This document shows, piece by piece, positions 1 through 12,025 of a DNA stretch of 64,000 bases. How positions within the stretch are numbered: position 1 is the stretch's first letter; every line of letters begins with the position of its first letter. The notes under the pieces were generated by a model. That model saw only the letters and a list, made by a program, of their open reading frames with translations, was not told where the DNA came from and searched no databases. The position numbers and the translations under genes are program-made. Source of the stretch: Mauremys mutica (Eukaryota > Chordata > Testudines > Geoemydidae); NCBI RefSeq assembly GCF_020497125.1, contig NC_059094.1, positions 4,505,733-4,569,732 of the forward strand, read 5' to 3'.

Positions 1-85
1 CGGAGAGAGTGAAGGACCCGCCGCTGAAGTGCTGCCGAAGACCCGGTAGGGAACCGGTTGTTAAGATTTTGGAAGCTCATCACTG
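1..85. mobile_element. hAT-like element end, cut by the window
   Basis: The block ends in CATCACTG, the kind of CA-CTG terminus seen in hAT elements, and its GC-rich sequence resembles other repeats in this window. The other end is outside the window, so neither a terminal inverted repeat nor a target duplication can be checked. Confidence 0.3.
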
Positions 86-535
86 CTCCTCTCTGTCACA
101 GGCTGGTCTCTGAGCAGGTCCATCTGCGAGTCCCTCTCACAAACACTCTCCCTCTTTGGGGTCTTCAGTATTAATTGCATTGCTGCTCATTCATTTACTC
201 CAAAACTGGGCCCCACCCAGCCAGGGCTGAGTCCCTCTGCAGCTTCATGATGTGCACACAACACACCCACAGTAGGGAAAGAGAAACCCCCTCGGTTCTC
301 TTCCCTGCCTGCTCTTGGCTGCTGTGTGCCACTCTGCATGCTGCCTGGCTGACCGGCAGGGTGCTGCATGTGGCAGGTATTACCAATGGGTAGTGAGATC
401 TGACCCCACATGACCAGACGGCTCTTCTCTGAGCACTTTCACTTTCTCTCCCTCAGTTTCCCTCACCCTCTGCTCATGCCACTGTCCTCTTCTATTTTTT
501 CTCTGTCTTCTCTGCTCCTTCTATCAGCTTGTCAC
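86..535. other. Unassigned spacer
   Basis: Short overlapping open frames occur on both strands, but none looks like a known protein. The 440-540 part is pyrimidine-rich on the + strand. I see no gene or recognisable repeat. Confidence 0.4.
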
Positions 536-1685
536 TGTGACGTTGCACTCTATACGATTTTATGAAAATAAGCTAATGACTGGAATATGCTTCATGCAAA
601 AGGTCTCTTGTAAGGGATCATTACAAAACGTATAATCTACTGAGTGTATTCACCCTATTTGTATGAATGTATCATTCTTGTATCTGAAACTAGAAATATG
701 AAATATAACTCTGAGGGCCTATTGTAATTGTGCAAAGTGTGGGCCATTAATGGTGGTTTGGAATCTTGATGGCTCCCATTAACCAGGACAATTGTCTGCA
801 GTTAGCTCTGTTTTACTTGTAAGTCTTCCTGTATACGTGTGTGCTGGCAAGTGGGCAATGAAGCCCTGCAGTGACATGTGATCATGTCACCTGAACTGGA
901 ATCCATCTTTAACCTGGTGTCTTTCCATTGAGAAAGGGGGAGGGGACCCAGAGAGAAAAAAGATTCCCGCCTTGTGCCAGAGCTATATAAGGGGGTGGAA
1001 CAGAACAAAGGGGGCTGCAGTCATGAGAAATCCCCGAGCTACCACCTGAGCTGGAACAAGGGCTGGACCAGGGGAGAGGATTGTGCCCAGACTAGGAAGG
1101 CGTCCAGTCTGTGATAGAAGCTTATTGAAACATCTCTGAGGGTGAGATTTTATCTGTATTCAGTTTTATTACTGTATTAGCCTTAGACTTGCATGTTTTA
1201 TTTTATTTTACTTGGTAATTCACTTTGTTCAGTCTGTTACCTCTTGGAACCACTTAAATCCTACTTTCTGTATGTAATAAAATCACTTTTTACTTATTAA
1301 TTAACCCAGAGTCTGTATTAATACCTGGGGGGAGCAAACAGCTGTGCATCTCTCTCTATCAGTGTTATAGAGGGCGAACAGTTTATGAGTTTACCCTGCA
1401 TGAGCTTTATACAGGGTAAAACGGATTTATTTGGGGTTTGGACCCCATTGGGAGTTGGGCATATGAGTGTTAAAGACAGGAACACTTGTTAAGCTGCTTT
1501 CAGTTAAGTCTGCAGCTTTGGGGCTCGTGGTTCAGGTCCTGGGTCTTTGTTGGAGCAGATGGGCGTGTCTGGCTCAGCAAGACAGGGTGCAGGGGTTGCA
1601 AGTTGGCAGGGAAAGCAGGGGCAGAAGTAGTCTTGGCACATCAGTTGGCAGCCCCAAGGGGGTTTCTGTGATTCAACCCGTCACA
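536..1685 (+). mobile_element. Solo LTR of an LTR retroelement
   Basis: The block begins TGTGACG and ends CGTCACA, the TG...CA inverted termini of an LTR. It is flanked by GTCAC on the left and CTCAC on the right, a 5-bp target duplication with one mismatch. A TATA box (CTATATAAG, about 983-991) and a polyadenylation signal (AATAAA, 1276-1281) lie in the right order on the + strand. No internal retroviral genes adjoin it, so it is a solo LTR left by recombination. At 1150 bp it is long, and the family is not identified. Confidence 0.75.
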
Positions 1686-1984
1686 CTCACCCACTCTGCA
1701 CTGTCAGTGAGATCTGTATATGTCTGTGCCAAGCTCCTCTTACCAGTGCCATGCTATGCCCTTCATTCCTTAGCCAATTGCACCTGCTGTCCAGGGTTCT
1801 CACTGCTGTGCATGCTGCTGGCTGATTGAGGCACATGCTTAGTTTCTGCAGTGCAGAAAGGAATGTTACATTTTTTAAAAATCAGAAGACACCTGGGGAC
1901 AGGGGCCTCTGGGGAGCCTGATACATGGAGGCACCTGTTCTTGGCAGAGCAATGATGCTCTTGTGTGTGGTTTATGCCACTCAC
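1686..1984. other. Unassigned spacer
   Basis: No coding frame with recognisable similarity and no repeat boundary seen. Confidence 0.4.
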
Positions 1985-2190
1985 AAGGACTCAGGAGATC
2001 TGAATTCACTTTCTGCCTCTGCCACAGTTCTTGTGCAACAACCTTTGGCAAATTACTTGTATCTCTGTGACTCAGTCCCCATCCGTTAAATGGGGTAAGA
2101 AGTCTCTGTTTCTCCCAGCCTTTGTCTGTCTTGTCTGTTTAGAACATAAGCTGGTTGGGGCAGGGACTGTCCTTACTCCTGTGGCCAAAG
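1985..2190 (+). repeat. MIR-like (CORE-SINE) fragment
   Basis: The run through 'ctctgccacag', 'caaattacttgtatctctgtg' and 'gttaaatggggtaa' follows the order of the MIR consensus. The following 'ggggcagggactgtcc' is a frequent companion tail. This is an old, diverged SINE copy. Confidence 0.55.
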
Positions 2191-2243
2191 GGTGGTGAAC
2201 TTTCTAATGTCTGTAAAATGGACCCCTCCTGCCCTGCCTCTTC

Positions 2244-2348
2244 CATAGAATCATAGAATCATAGAATCTCAGGGTTGGAAGGGACCTCAGGAGGCATCTA
2301 GTCCAACCCCCTGCTCAAAGCAGGACCAAACCCAACTAAATCCCTCAA
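2244..2348 (-). mobile_element. CR1 LINE, 3'-end fragment
   Basis: Reverse complement of the CR1 3' end: the terminal TCTATGATTC-type repeats, the 'TTCCAACCCTGAGATTC' stretch and the upstream 'GGTTGGACTAGATG'. The copy is 5'-truncated, as CR1 copies usually are. Confidence 0.87.
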
Positions 2349-3531
2349 GGCCCTGCCCCTAACTCACTCCTCTCCCCTTCACCCTCTGTCGTTCGCTGCT
2401 CTCCCCACTCAACTCCAGCCCGAGCAGCCCTAAGGGACTTGCAAACCCCAGCTCCAGCAGGCTGCCTGGCAGTGCAGGTCAGAAGAGCGCTGCGGCTGCA
2501 CGGGAGCAGTGAGGCAGCCCTGCTGGTGAGCTAGGATGCAGCCCTCCTGCACAGCAGCCTCCCATCTCCCTCTGAGCTGTCTGCCGGCAGCCCCCTTCTC
2601 TGTCCACTTGAGAACTCCCTGCCCCAGAAGTGGCACTGCCTGAGAGCGCAGCAGGGCGAAGTGCTGGCTGGCAGGGCAGCGTGCGTTCCTTCCCCAGGGA
2701 ACATCCCATGCCCGCTGGGAGCCCCTTACCCCACTCGCCATGGTCCCTCACACGCTGTCCTCCACTGCAGCCTTGCAAACCGTGCTTCTCAAAGGGGTGG
2801 CCCACAGCGGTGCATGCATGCTTCCATGGGAGCCGCCGCATCAGGGCTGGGCAATAGGCTGCCACTTCCCCCTCTGCCCACAGTAACCAGACTTTTAGTG
2901 TCCAGTCAGTAGATCTGACCGGATGCTGCCAGATTCCCTTTTGAACAGGATTTTCTGGTCAAAAACCAGACACCTGGCAACTAGCTCAATGGGCCTTGAT
3001 CTGGATTGGGTCTCCGGGTGCTACTGCAATACAAATACATAGTAACACCAACCAACACATTACAGACAGATAATGACAGATGGTTGGTGTTTGCTGGCAG
3101 AACCTGCTAATATGCCCAGGGTGAAATCCTCATGCTATGTCACCTGCACAGCTATTCACCTTGCCCTTTGTCCTCTGTGAACCAAGCCTCATTCAAAAAT
3201 CAGTGGTGGCATCCATAGTATCTGCTAAGCTGTTCTATGAGATATTTTTACAATGATTGCCTTTCATTACAATAAAGAGGACAGGGAGCAATTATTCTCA
3301 TTGGTCAATGAGAAGAGAAGAAGTTAATGGACTTTGCCCAACAGTAGGGAAAATTTAAGTTAAACATAAAAACACAAAAACGTATGCTAGTTTAACGGTG
3401 CTTAGACACTTGACTGCAAGGCACCAGAGAAATGCCTATGATCAATAGACAGCATTAAAGAGACCAATATAAATGTTCCAAATGATGGCATTCCTAAATA
3501 GGATAGGATAAAATATAAGGGACCTTACAAT
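2349..3531. other. GC-rich block and degraded repeats, no gene
   Basis: About 2360-2900 is GC-rich with overlapping short frames on both strands (up to 128 codons on the minus strand) that resemble nothing I know. About 2885-2990 resembles a decayed copy of the MITE at 3532 (CCAGAC...CTGGTC). About 3000-3060 ends with 'gtgctactgcaatacaaat', a common SINE-tail motif. The rest is unassigned. Confidence 0.4.
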
Positions 3532-3652
3532 TAGGGTGATGAGACAGCAAGTGTGAAAAATCAGGACGGGGTGGGTGGTAATAGGAGCCTATATAAGAAA
3601 AAGACCCAAAAATTGGGACTGTCCCTATAAAATCGGACATCTGGTCACCCTA
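3532..3652. mobile_element. hAT-type MITE, 121 bp
   Basis: Terminal inverted repeats TAGGGTGA...TCACCCTA bound a 121-bp non-coding element. The flanks CTTACAAT (3524-3531) and CTTACAAT (3653-3660) are a perfect 8-bp target duplication, which fits hAT insertion. Confidence 0.9.
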
Positions 3653-3660
3653 CTTACAAT

Positions 3661-4390
3661 TCAGGGCAAAAGCCAGCCACTTATTACCTGAGCTTAGGAA
3701 GGTGCTTACCCCACAGGTTGGTTGTTTCAGAATTGCTCACTACAGCATTCTTGCACCTTCCCATGGAGCAGATGGTACTGGCTATTGTCTGTCAGAGTCA
3801 GCTTCCTGGGGTGGAGGGACGCTGGGCTTATCCACTCTGGAACTCTATGTTCATAGGAAATGAAATCTCATACAAACACTAATTGGACCATGCTACCCTG
3901 GTTGGGTCAGACTGTGGTGGATCTCACACAGTCATCCAGATAGGGAGGGGCACACAAAGCCTTCTTCCTCCCCTTGCACAACTGTGCTAGAGCCTCCCGA
4001 GAGCAGTCGCTTCACCTTTGGGGTGCAGAGCCAGCTCACTCCCCGCTTCCCATGAGAAACACATTGCCTGAAAGGGAACAGGGAGGGGTGGGCTGTAGCC
4101 TCCCCTAAAACATCCAACCTTCTTTCCAGTGTCTCAAATAACACGTCCCTTGCAAAGCCCCTCAGCAGTGACCCACCAATGAAGGAAATGATATTTTGTT
4201 AAAAGAGGGAAGAGACCAGCATGTTGTCTGCCCTTGGCACGTCTCGTGGTTGTTAGATGTGCCTGAGCTGTGTTGCACAGACCGTAAGCACTTTGGGGAA
4301 AGGACCAGATCCTCCTCAATGACCTGCACCATGCCGCACAGTCAGTGGTCAGGAAATCACACTCAATAGCAATGGCCGACTCTTACAGAG
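3661..4390. other. Unassigned spacer
   Basis: No recognisable gene or repeat. Short frames at 3932-4144 and 4134-4319 (minus strand) carry no known motif. Confidence 0.4.
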
Positions 4391-4525
4391 CGCATTCTAG
4401 CTGTAGATCTCGAAGTGGTTCACTGAAAGGTAAGTGTTATTATCCTCACTGTACTGCTGAGGAAACAAGAGCACAAAGAGATGAGGTTACTTGCTGGAGG
4501 TTACACACGAGATGGTGGCAGAGCC
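4391..4525 (-). repeat. MIR-like SINE fragment
   Basis: Contains 'attatcctcactgtactgc', 'gaggaaacaagagcacaaag' and 'gatggtggcagagcc', the reverse-strand landmarks of MIR (ctcaTTT...GAAACTGAGGCACA...GCAGAGCC). Confidence 0.55.
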
Positions 4526-5092
4526 ACTAATCATAACAACAATATCTAGCTCTTCTATAACACTTTTTGTCTGTACGTCATAGAAATGTGGGGCTGGAAG
4601 GGACCTCGAGAGGTCACCTAGTCCAACCCCCTGCACTGAGGCAGGCTCTAGTAAACCTAGACCATCCCTGGCAGGCGTTTGTCCAACCTGTTCTTAAAAA
4701 TGTCCAGTGATGGGGATTCCACAACCCCCCTTGGAAGCCTGTTCCAGATTTTGACTACCCTTACATCAGAAAGTCTTTTCTAATCTCTAACCTAAATCTC
4801 CCTCGCTTCAGATTAAGCCCATTACTTCTTGTGCTCCCTTTAGTGGAAATGGAGAACAATTGATCACCATTCTCTTTATAACAGCCCTTAACATATCTGG
4901 AGACATCTTATCTGTCCATCCCAGGCAAATTTTCTCAAGACTAAACCTGCCCAGTTTTTTAAAACTTTCCTCAGAAGTCAGCTTTTCTAAACCCTTTCTA
5001 ATTTTTGTAGATTATCTATGGACTTTTTCCAATTTGTTCGCATCTTCCTTAGAGTCTGTCACCCTGACTGGGCACAATACTACAACTGAGAT

Positions 5093-5477
5093 TGTTTAGC
5101 CTGAAGAAGAGAAGAGAAGAATGAGGGGGGATTTGATAGCTGCTTTCAACTACCTGAAAGGCTAGTTGAAAGCAGAGGATGGATCTAGACTGTTCTCAGT
5201 GGTAGAAGATGACAGAAATAGGAGTAATGGTCTCAAGTTGCAGAGGGGGAAGTTTAGTTTGGACATTAGGAAAAACTTTTTCACTAGTAGGGTGGTGAAG
5301 CACTGGAATGGGTTACCTAGGGAGGTGGTGAAATCTCCATCCTTAGAGGTTTTTAAGGTCAGGCTTGACAACGCCCTGGCTGGGATGATTTAGTTGGGTT
5401 TGGTCCTGCTTTGAGCAGGGGGTTGGACTAGATGACCTCCTGAGGTCCCTTCCAACCCTGAGATTCTATTATTCTAT
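5093..5477 (+). mobile_element. CR1 3' fragment nested in the minus-strand CR1
   Basis: Encodes the end of CR1 ORF2 (frame 5166-5393, with [20 protein letters not shown]) followed by the CR1 3' end TTCCAACCCTGAGATTCTAT. It sits within the opposite-strand CR1, with TGAG on both sides as a possible short target duplication. Confidence 0.85.
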
Positions 5478-6544
5478 GAGGCCTTGGCGTTGTCAAGTAG
5501 AGTGGGACAATTGCCTCCGGTGTCTTTCATAGGGCACTCCTGTTAACACACCCCTGAATATCAGCCTTTTTGAAACTCCTCACTTTTTGGACTCATATTT
5601 GTGATCCACTGTAACCCCTGGATCCTTTTCAGCACTACTAACACCTAGACAGTTATTTCCCATTTTGTAATTGTGCATTTGATTTTGCCTTCATAAGTGT
5701 AGTACTTTGTGCTTGTCTTTATTGAATTTCATCTTGTTGAGTTCAGACCATTTCTCCAATTTGTGAAGGGCATTTTCAATTGTAATCCTGTCCTGCAAAG
5801 TGCCTGCAACCCCTCCCAGCTTGGTGTCACCCACACATTTTATAAGCATATGTGGGGAAAGAAAGCTAATAATGGACGACATCAAGAAGACTGATGTGCT
5901 TTTATAAGCACTCCATTATCCAAGTCATTAATGAAAATATTGAATGGTACTAGACCCAGGCCATATGCTTGTGGGAAACCATTAGATGTGCCCTCCCAGT
6001 CTGACAGTGAACCATTGATAACTACTCTATCAGTACGGTCTTTCAACCAATTTTGTACCCACTTTATTGTAATTTCATTTAGATCACATTTCCCTAGTTT
6101 GCTTATAAGAATGTCATGTAGGACAGTGTCAAAAGCCTTACTAAAATCAACATCTATCACATCTATTGCTTCCCTCCTATCCATTAGGCCAGTAACCCTG
6201 TCAAAAAAGGAAATTAGGTTGATTTGGCATGATTTGTTCTTGAAAAATCCATGTCAGCTATTCCTAATAAGCCTGTTATCCTCTAGGTGCTTACAAATTG
6301 ATTGTTTAATAATTTGTTCCAGTATCTTTCCAGAAAGCAAAGTTAGGCTAACTGGTCTATAGTTCCTGGGTCCTCTTTGTTCCCCCTTTTAATGATAGGT
6401 ACTATGTTTGCCCTTCTCCAGTTCTTTGGGACCTCACCGTCCTCCATGAATTCTCAAAGATAATCACTAATGGTTCTGAGATTGCTTCAGCTAGTTCCTT
6501 AAATACGCTAGCCTTATTGACTTGAATATGTCCAAGTTATCCAT

Positions 6545-6795
6545 GCAGTGCAGTTGTAGCCGTGTTGGTCCTAGGATATTAGAGAGACAAGGTGGGTGAG
6601 GTAATATCTTTTATTGGACCAATTTCTGTTGGTGAGAGATTGCTAAACAATCTGTCCCACATTGCATTTTGCTCTGAAGCTGGGAGTTCCTTTCCCAGAC
6701 CTGATGAAGAGATGTGTGTGGCTGAAAGCTTGCCTCTCTCACCAACAGAAATTGGTCCAATAAAAGATATTCCTTCCCCCACCTCATCTCTCTAA
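6545..6795. repeat. Fold-back interspersed repeat
   Basis: Two arms, about 6580-6640 and 6733-6795, are near reverse complements: GGTGAGGTAATATCTTTTAT on the left, its complement on the right. They surround a loop of about 90 bases. A related copy is at 57799-57996. The family is common in turtles but I cannot name its class with certainty. It was inserted into the CR1 around it. Confidence 0.6.
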
Positions 6796-7204
6796 TTTAT
6801 CTAAATATTCTTTAACCCTATTTTGGCTGGTGCTCCTTCCCCCCTTTTTGTTAAAATTAATTGTGTTAGATGTCTGCTCACCATTTACCATTTGAGTGAA
6901 GTTGTACACAAAATAGACATTAAACACCTCAGCCTTCTAGATGTGGTCCATTATTAGCTCTCCTTGACCACTAAGCAGTGGACCTACACTTGCCTTTGTC
7001 TTTCTCTTGCTCCTTATGCATTTATAAAGCCTCTTCATATTGCCTTTTCTATCCCTTGCTAGGTGTAACTCATTTTATCCCTCAGCCTTTCTGATTTTGT
7101 CCCTGCCTGCTTGTGCTATTCATCTTTAACAATCTATCCTTTTTCTCCACTTTTTGTAGGGTTCCATTTTTTATTTGCAGATCATTAAAGCGCTCTTGAT
7201 GGAG

Positions 7205-7545
7205 CCATATTGGCCTTTACTATTGTTCCTATCTTTCCTTTGCATCACATCCCTCGATCTGCTGGCAATGCTCTAATGTAGCCCAGTATGCTGTTAGCCT
7301 TCTTGGCAACAAAGGCACACTGCTGACTCATATCCAGGTTCTCATCCACTGTAATCCCCAGGTCCTTTTCTGCAGAACTGCTGCTTAGCCAGTCAGTCCC
7401 CAGCCTGTAGTGGTGCATGGGATTCTTCCGTCCTAAGTGCAAGACTTTGCATTTGTCCTTTTTGAACTTCATCAGATTTCTTTTGGCCCAGTCCTCTAAT
7501 TTGCCTACGTCTAGAACCCAACCCTCCTGAGGACTAGTCACTGGC
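7205..7545 (-). mobile_element. CR1 ORF2 fragment, minus strand
   Basis: The minus-strand frame 7245-7541 has the CR1 region just after the RT palm: DWAKRNLMKFKKDKCKVLHL, then SSAEKDLGITVDENLDMSQQ. It is a separate segment or a rearranged continuation of the CR1 to its left. Confidence 0.75.
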
Positions 7546-9593
7546 CCATGCTGCCTTCAGAACTATAACAGCAATTTTTCCTCCTATCCCTCCCTTTGTA
7601 TTGTACTACTCTGCTCTATTCCCAGCCCCCTCATCTTACCCTCCCATCGGGTTATAGATGTTCTCCTACCTCCTATCTGCTACCACTTTTGGTCTCTCTG
7701 GCACTCTCCGGCAGCCTCATTCCCTGCCTCCTTCTTGACTGCACCAGCAACGGGAGAGAGCAGATTCTTTCTCTCCATGGAGAATGAAAAAAAAACATAG
7801 GGAGGAGGAGCCTTGCAGATGAAGAGACCCCACTGAAAGGAACAGGACCTGCAAGGAAGGGTCACAGCTTCACAGCCTCTACAATACAGAGGGAAACCTC
7901 TGATCGTCTCTACTGTGCAATATCAGATCCACATTTAGAAGGGCACTATCTGCAAATCCCATCTAACATTTGTAGGGGGGGTGTCACGGCACTTCTCCTT
8001 GCTGGAAATTGATCAGAAAGATCTGCCTAGATGGCACTATCACATGGTGACCTGCTTGTTGCCTTAGCTTTTTCCACTCCCCGTTGCTCTTTTACTGATC
8101 AACGCTACCATCTAGTGGACAGTTCTGGTAAAAGAGACACAGGATTTTTGCCTTAGTCACGTATGGCTTGATTAGGACCAGAGTTATTACTGAACTGGAT
8201 AATCTGACACTGGGTTAACAGCATCAAATTGCTCTTGAGTTCTATTGCAGCTTCAAGGCTTGCCTACACCCTTCTCCAGAGACTTGCCAAACCTCTGTCC
8301 CACTGGTGGAAAACAGATAGGTGTAGATAGCAAACACACACCCAGACTCAGAATGGTGTAAGAATGCACAAAGCCACGGACATCAACAGAGTTGCACCAG
8401 CTTACTCCAGGCCTGTATTTGGCCCATAGATAAAAACTGGCTCTTGTTTAAAGAAGTGGTGGAGAAGGCTCCAAGGGAGTATCCTGCTAGCAAAATTAGA
8501 GGCAACACCACAAAGCCAAAGTACATAACTGATAGTTGTTTAAAGGTGGATCTGCAAACATGGCATTGTGGAGTCCCATGACTATCATTTGGCAATTACT
8601 CCAGATCAGCTGTGCTGAGTTCAGAGCTAAAATGATGTTGGATGAGATTCAGTGTGGAGGCCACACTACGGCCCATGGCTAGGGAGACTTTAAACCACTT
8701 CTGCACCCTAAGTTATGGTAGCCCACCTAGATTGTCCAGTTCCAGCACAATCCCAAATCTCAGCACTGCTACATGCTGCAGCCCCATATCAACTGTCCCT
8801 GACACAACCCCTAGACTAGGACTTGCAGTGGGGGCCACCTCTGTCTATCTCTGCAGTTCCTGTAGCAAGGGAATCCTCTCGCAACTGGAATAGGTCTTTT
8901 AAGGATCCTTTATGCATCTCTGGCCTATAACGTGGTGTAAAATGGCTGGAAATGGGGTGAGGATATCACTCATTTTCTCTAACTGCCTGGTCTGCCAACT
9001 GCCCTTCAGATCTGAGAGTCAAGTTTGGTCCCTTTCTCTCCATGCATCATAGCCAAGAATAAGAGTTCAGTTGGTCAAATCAGGCTCTTAGTGACACCTG
9101 TGCAACCCCAGCGTTTAGATTATGCCCTCAGTGACACCTGTGTAACCCCAGCGTGTGACTAGAATTTAGGAAACAACTGTACTGATGATGCACAAGAAGC
9201 AATAGAACCCAGATCCTTCCTTCTTACCTGAGGTGGCTCTGCAGGGCTAATAGCTGTACAAATTCATGTTGTCATAAAAGTCAGCAGATTTCACGCGTGT
9301 ACAAATAGCACATCTGTTGAGTGGAAAGCACTGAACTGGCACCATCACGGATGTGCCAGACTTGCTGTGTAGTGCTCTCTCCTGAGAGGTCGGAGATAGT
9401 TCTGTTTGAGAAGAAATGTAGCAAAAGCACACGGCTGGTCAAAGATGAGCCTCTCAACCATAAAACTGTGAAGTGACTGAGTGTCCTGAGAATAGTGGGT
9501 CACTAGCTTAGCTCTGAAGCCATGAAACTGCTGGGACTCCAGTTCTCTCTACTACTGGACACATAAACAGAGATTGCAGAGTATCCCACAGAG
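7546..9593. other. Unassigned 2-kb spacer
   Basis: No protein similarity or repeat structure recognised on either strand. Open frames are all under 100 codons and overlap each other. A short A-run at 7788 is the only low-complexity stretch. Confidence 0.4.
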
Positions 9594-9708
9594 CAGTGGT
9601 TCTCAACCTGCGCTTGCGGCCCAATCAGCACACAGCTGTGGCCCATGTGACATTCTCGGGGCCATACAGGTATGCTGCCCACAATGGTAAATAGGTTGAG
9701 AACCATTG
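9594..9708. mobile_element. hAT (Charlie-like) MITE, 115 bp
   Basis: Terminal inverted repeats CAGTGGTTCTCAACCT and AGGTTGAGAACCATTG. The flanks CCACAGAG and CCATAGAG are an 8-bp target duplication with one mismatch. The CAGTGGTTCTCA start is typical of Charlie-type hAT elements. Confidence 0.9.
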
Positions 9709-10605
9709 CCATAGAGCATGAAAGCACCCCCACAGACACACACACATATACATAGATGTGAGCACATGTGTTCTGACACAAGATGAACCTGTAGCCTACT
9801 TATGAAGTGCTGCAGGAACTTGTCAAAGAAAAGCCGCATGGAGTTTGTGGCCTGCAAAGCCAATGTAATGCACCAAAAGTGCTCTGCTCAAATGTGCTAA
9901 TGTACTGACATGTTTTAAAGTATCATGGAACATCATTAGCTGCTCCATAATTAAATGTGCAACTGGCTTCCCATAATACAAGTGATTTACAGACTCCTGT
10001 GGTAGCCAGCCAGTCAGGCAGCGGCACAGACAGCTGCAGCGGCACAGGAGCCAGCAAACAGAGCTGTAAACAGGGAGTTTGCAAGGGGAGTTTGGGGGGA
10101 AGACTAAGAGGCAGGCAGAGGAACAGACAGGCTACTGAAGGGAGTGTGTGGTGTTCTGTCAGTGTTTTGGTGCTTGTTGGGGGTTTCTTTTGCTGTGGGT
10201 GGTGGTGGTGTGGTTTGCTTTGTGTTTCCCAGATTTACAGGATTTAGGTGGGAAGCCTATGACAGATACAGAGGCAGCAGTGGTAGTGACCCAAGCAGTG
10301 GAAGACACAATGAGGATGACTGAATGTGGAAGCTGCGGCATGTACATGATCCTGGAGGGGGTACCTGAAAAGAGTTTCATCTGCATGAAGTGCTGCCTGA
10401 TAGAGCTGATGGAAGAAAAGATCCGAGGATTGGAGATGCAGGTGGAAACTCTGGTCGAGTTTAGAAGGGGGTTTGAGTGGATGATGGAGCAAAGACATGA
10501 GGAGTCTGAAGGGAAAAGCTCAGACTTGCAGATGGAAGCAGGACCAAAGAATTCTGAGGGGAAAATGCTGGGTGAGGAAAGTGGACAGTGGGAGCATGTG
10601 ACTAA

Positions 10606-10901
10606 GGGCAGGTCTACACTAAGAGCGGGGGTCGAACTAGGGTACGCAAGTTCAGCTACGTGAATAGCATAGCTGAATTCAAAGTACCCTAGTTCGAACT
10701 ACTCACCTGTCCAGACGCCGTGGAATCGAAGTCCGCGGCTCCAAGGTCGACTCCGCCACCGCCTTTTGCAGTGGTGGAGTACCGGAGTCGACCCCGGCGC
10801 TTCCGGAGTTCGAACTATCGCGTCCTGATTAGACGCGATAGTTCGAACTCCGAGAAGTCGAACTCACCGCGTCGACCCGGCTGGTAAGTGTAGACTAGCC
10901 C
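10606..10901. mobile_element. PIF/Harbinger MITE, 296 bp
   Basis: Termini GGGCAGGTCTACACT and AGTGTAGACTAGCCC with TAA directly on both sides (10603-10605, 10902-10904), the 3-bp TWA duplication of PIF/Harbinger. The interior is rich in 'TTCGAACTA'/'TAGTTCGAAC' palindromes and non-coding. It sits inside CR1 ORF1. Confidence 0.9.
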
Positions 10902-12025
10902 TAAGAGAACAAGGCAGAGGAAAAGACAGGCCAGTGAAGGAGAAATAGAGCTCAGGAACAGGTTTGCAGAGTTGGAAAATGAAGAAGGGGCACGGCAGGT
11001 GGTCGCTAAGGTGAGAGGGCAAGGAAGAAGAGAAGATCAGCTTGTCCTATAGGAAGAGAGGAAGAGTCAATGGAGATAACACCAAATATGAGCCCCAGGA
11101 GGATACAGGATGGGTTGTGGAGGATTGCAAGGGAGAATAGGAATCGAGAGGACTTGCAGCCAGAGGGAACAGAGGATAGACCAGAGAATCGCACCATCAC
11201 CAGGAAAAGGCAGGTCTACATGATTGGGGACTCCTTACTGAGAAGAATAGACAGGCCTGTAACCAGAGCTGATCCAGAGAACAGAAGGGTGTGCTGTCTG
11301 CCAGGTGCTAAGATACAGGATGTGGACCTGAGACTGAAGAAGATCCTAACAAGAGAGGGAAGGAATCTGCTGATTGTTCTTCATGTGGGAACAAATGATA
11401 CGGCTAGACTCTCGCTGGAACCTATCAAGGGAGACTATGCCAGGCTGGGGAAGATGCTTAAGGAAATCGAGGCTCAGGTGATCTTTAGTGGGATTCTGCC
11501 TCTTCCTAGAGAAGGGCAACAAAGGTGTGACAAGATTATGACAATCAACAGATGGCTCAGGCAGTGGTGCTATAAGGAGGGCTTTGGTATGTATGGCCAC
11601 TGGGAGGCATTCATGGACAGAGGACTGTTCTCTTAGGGCTGGTCCACACTAGCACTTTAAATCGAATTTAGCAGCGTTAAATCGAATTAAGCGTGCACCC
11701 GTCCACACCAGGAAGCCATTTAATTCGACATAGAGGGCTCTTTAGTTCGACTTCGGTACTCCACCTCGACAAGGGGAGTAGCGCTAAATTCGACATGGCT
11801 ATGTCGAATTAGGCTAGGTGTGGATGCGAATCGATCTTAGTAGCTCCGGGAGCTATCCCAGAGTGCAACACTCTGCTGACGCTCTGGACTCCAGTCCGAG
11901 CTTGGATGCTCTGACCAGCCACACAGTCAATGCCCCTGGAAAATTTGAATTCCTTTTCCTGTCTGGACAGTTTGAATCCCATGTCCTGGTTGCTCATCGG
12001 GGCGAGCTCAGCAGCACCGGCAACG

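Larger units (their letters stand above)
4578..7200 (-). mobile_element. CR1 LINE, minus strand, split copy
   Basis: The 3' end is at 4578 and the element runs leftward in its own sense. At 5691-6184 the minus strand encodes degraded reverse transcriptase (RT) motifs: DFSKAFDTVLHDIL (palm motif A) and GDTKLGGV (position of the catalytic ADD motif, altered). It is interrupted at 5093-5477 by a plus-strand CR1 and at 6545-6795 by a fold-back repeat. Stops and frameshifts make it dead. Further 5' parts extend to about 7200. Confidence 0.85.
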
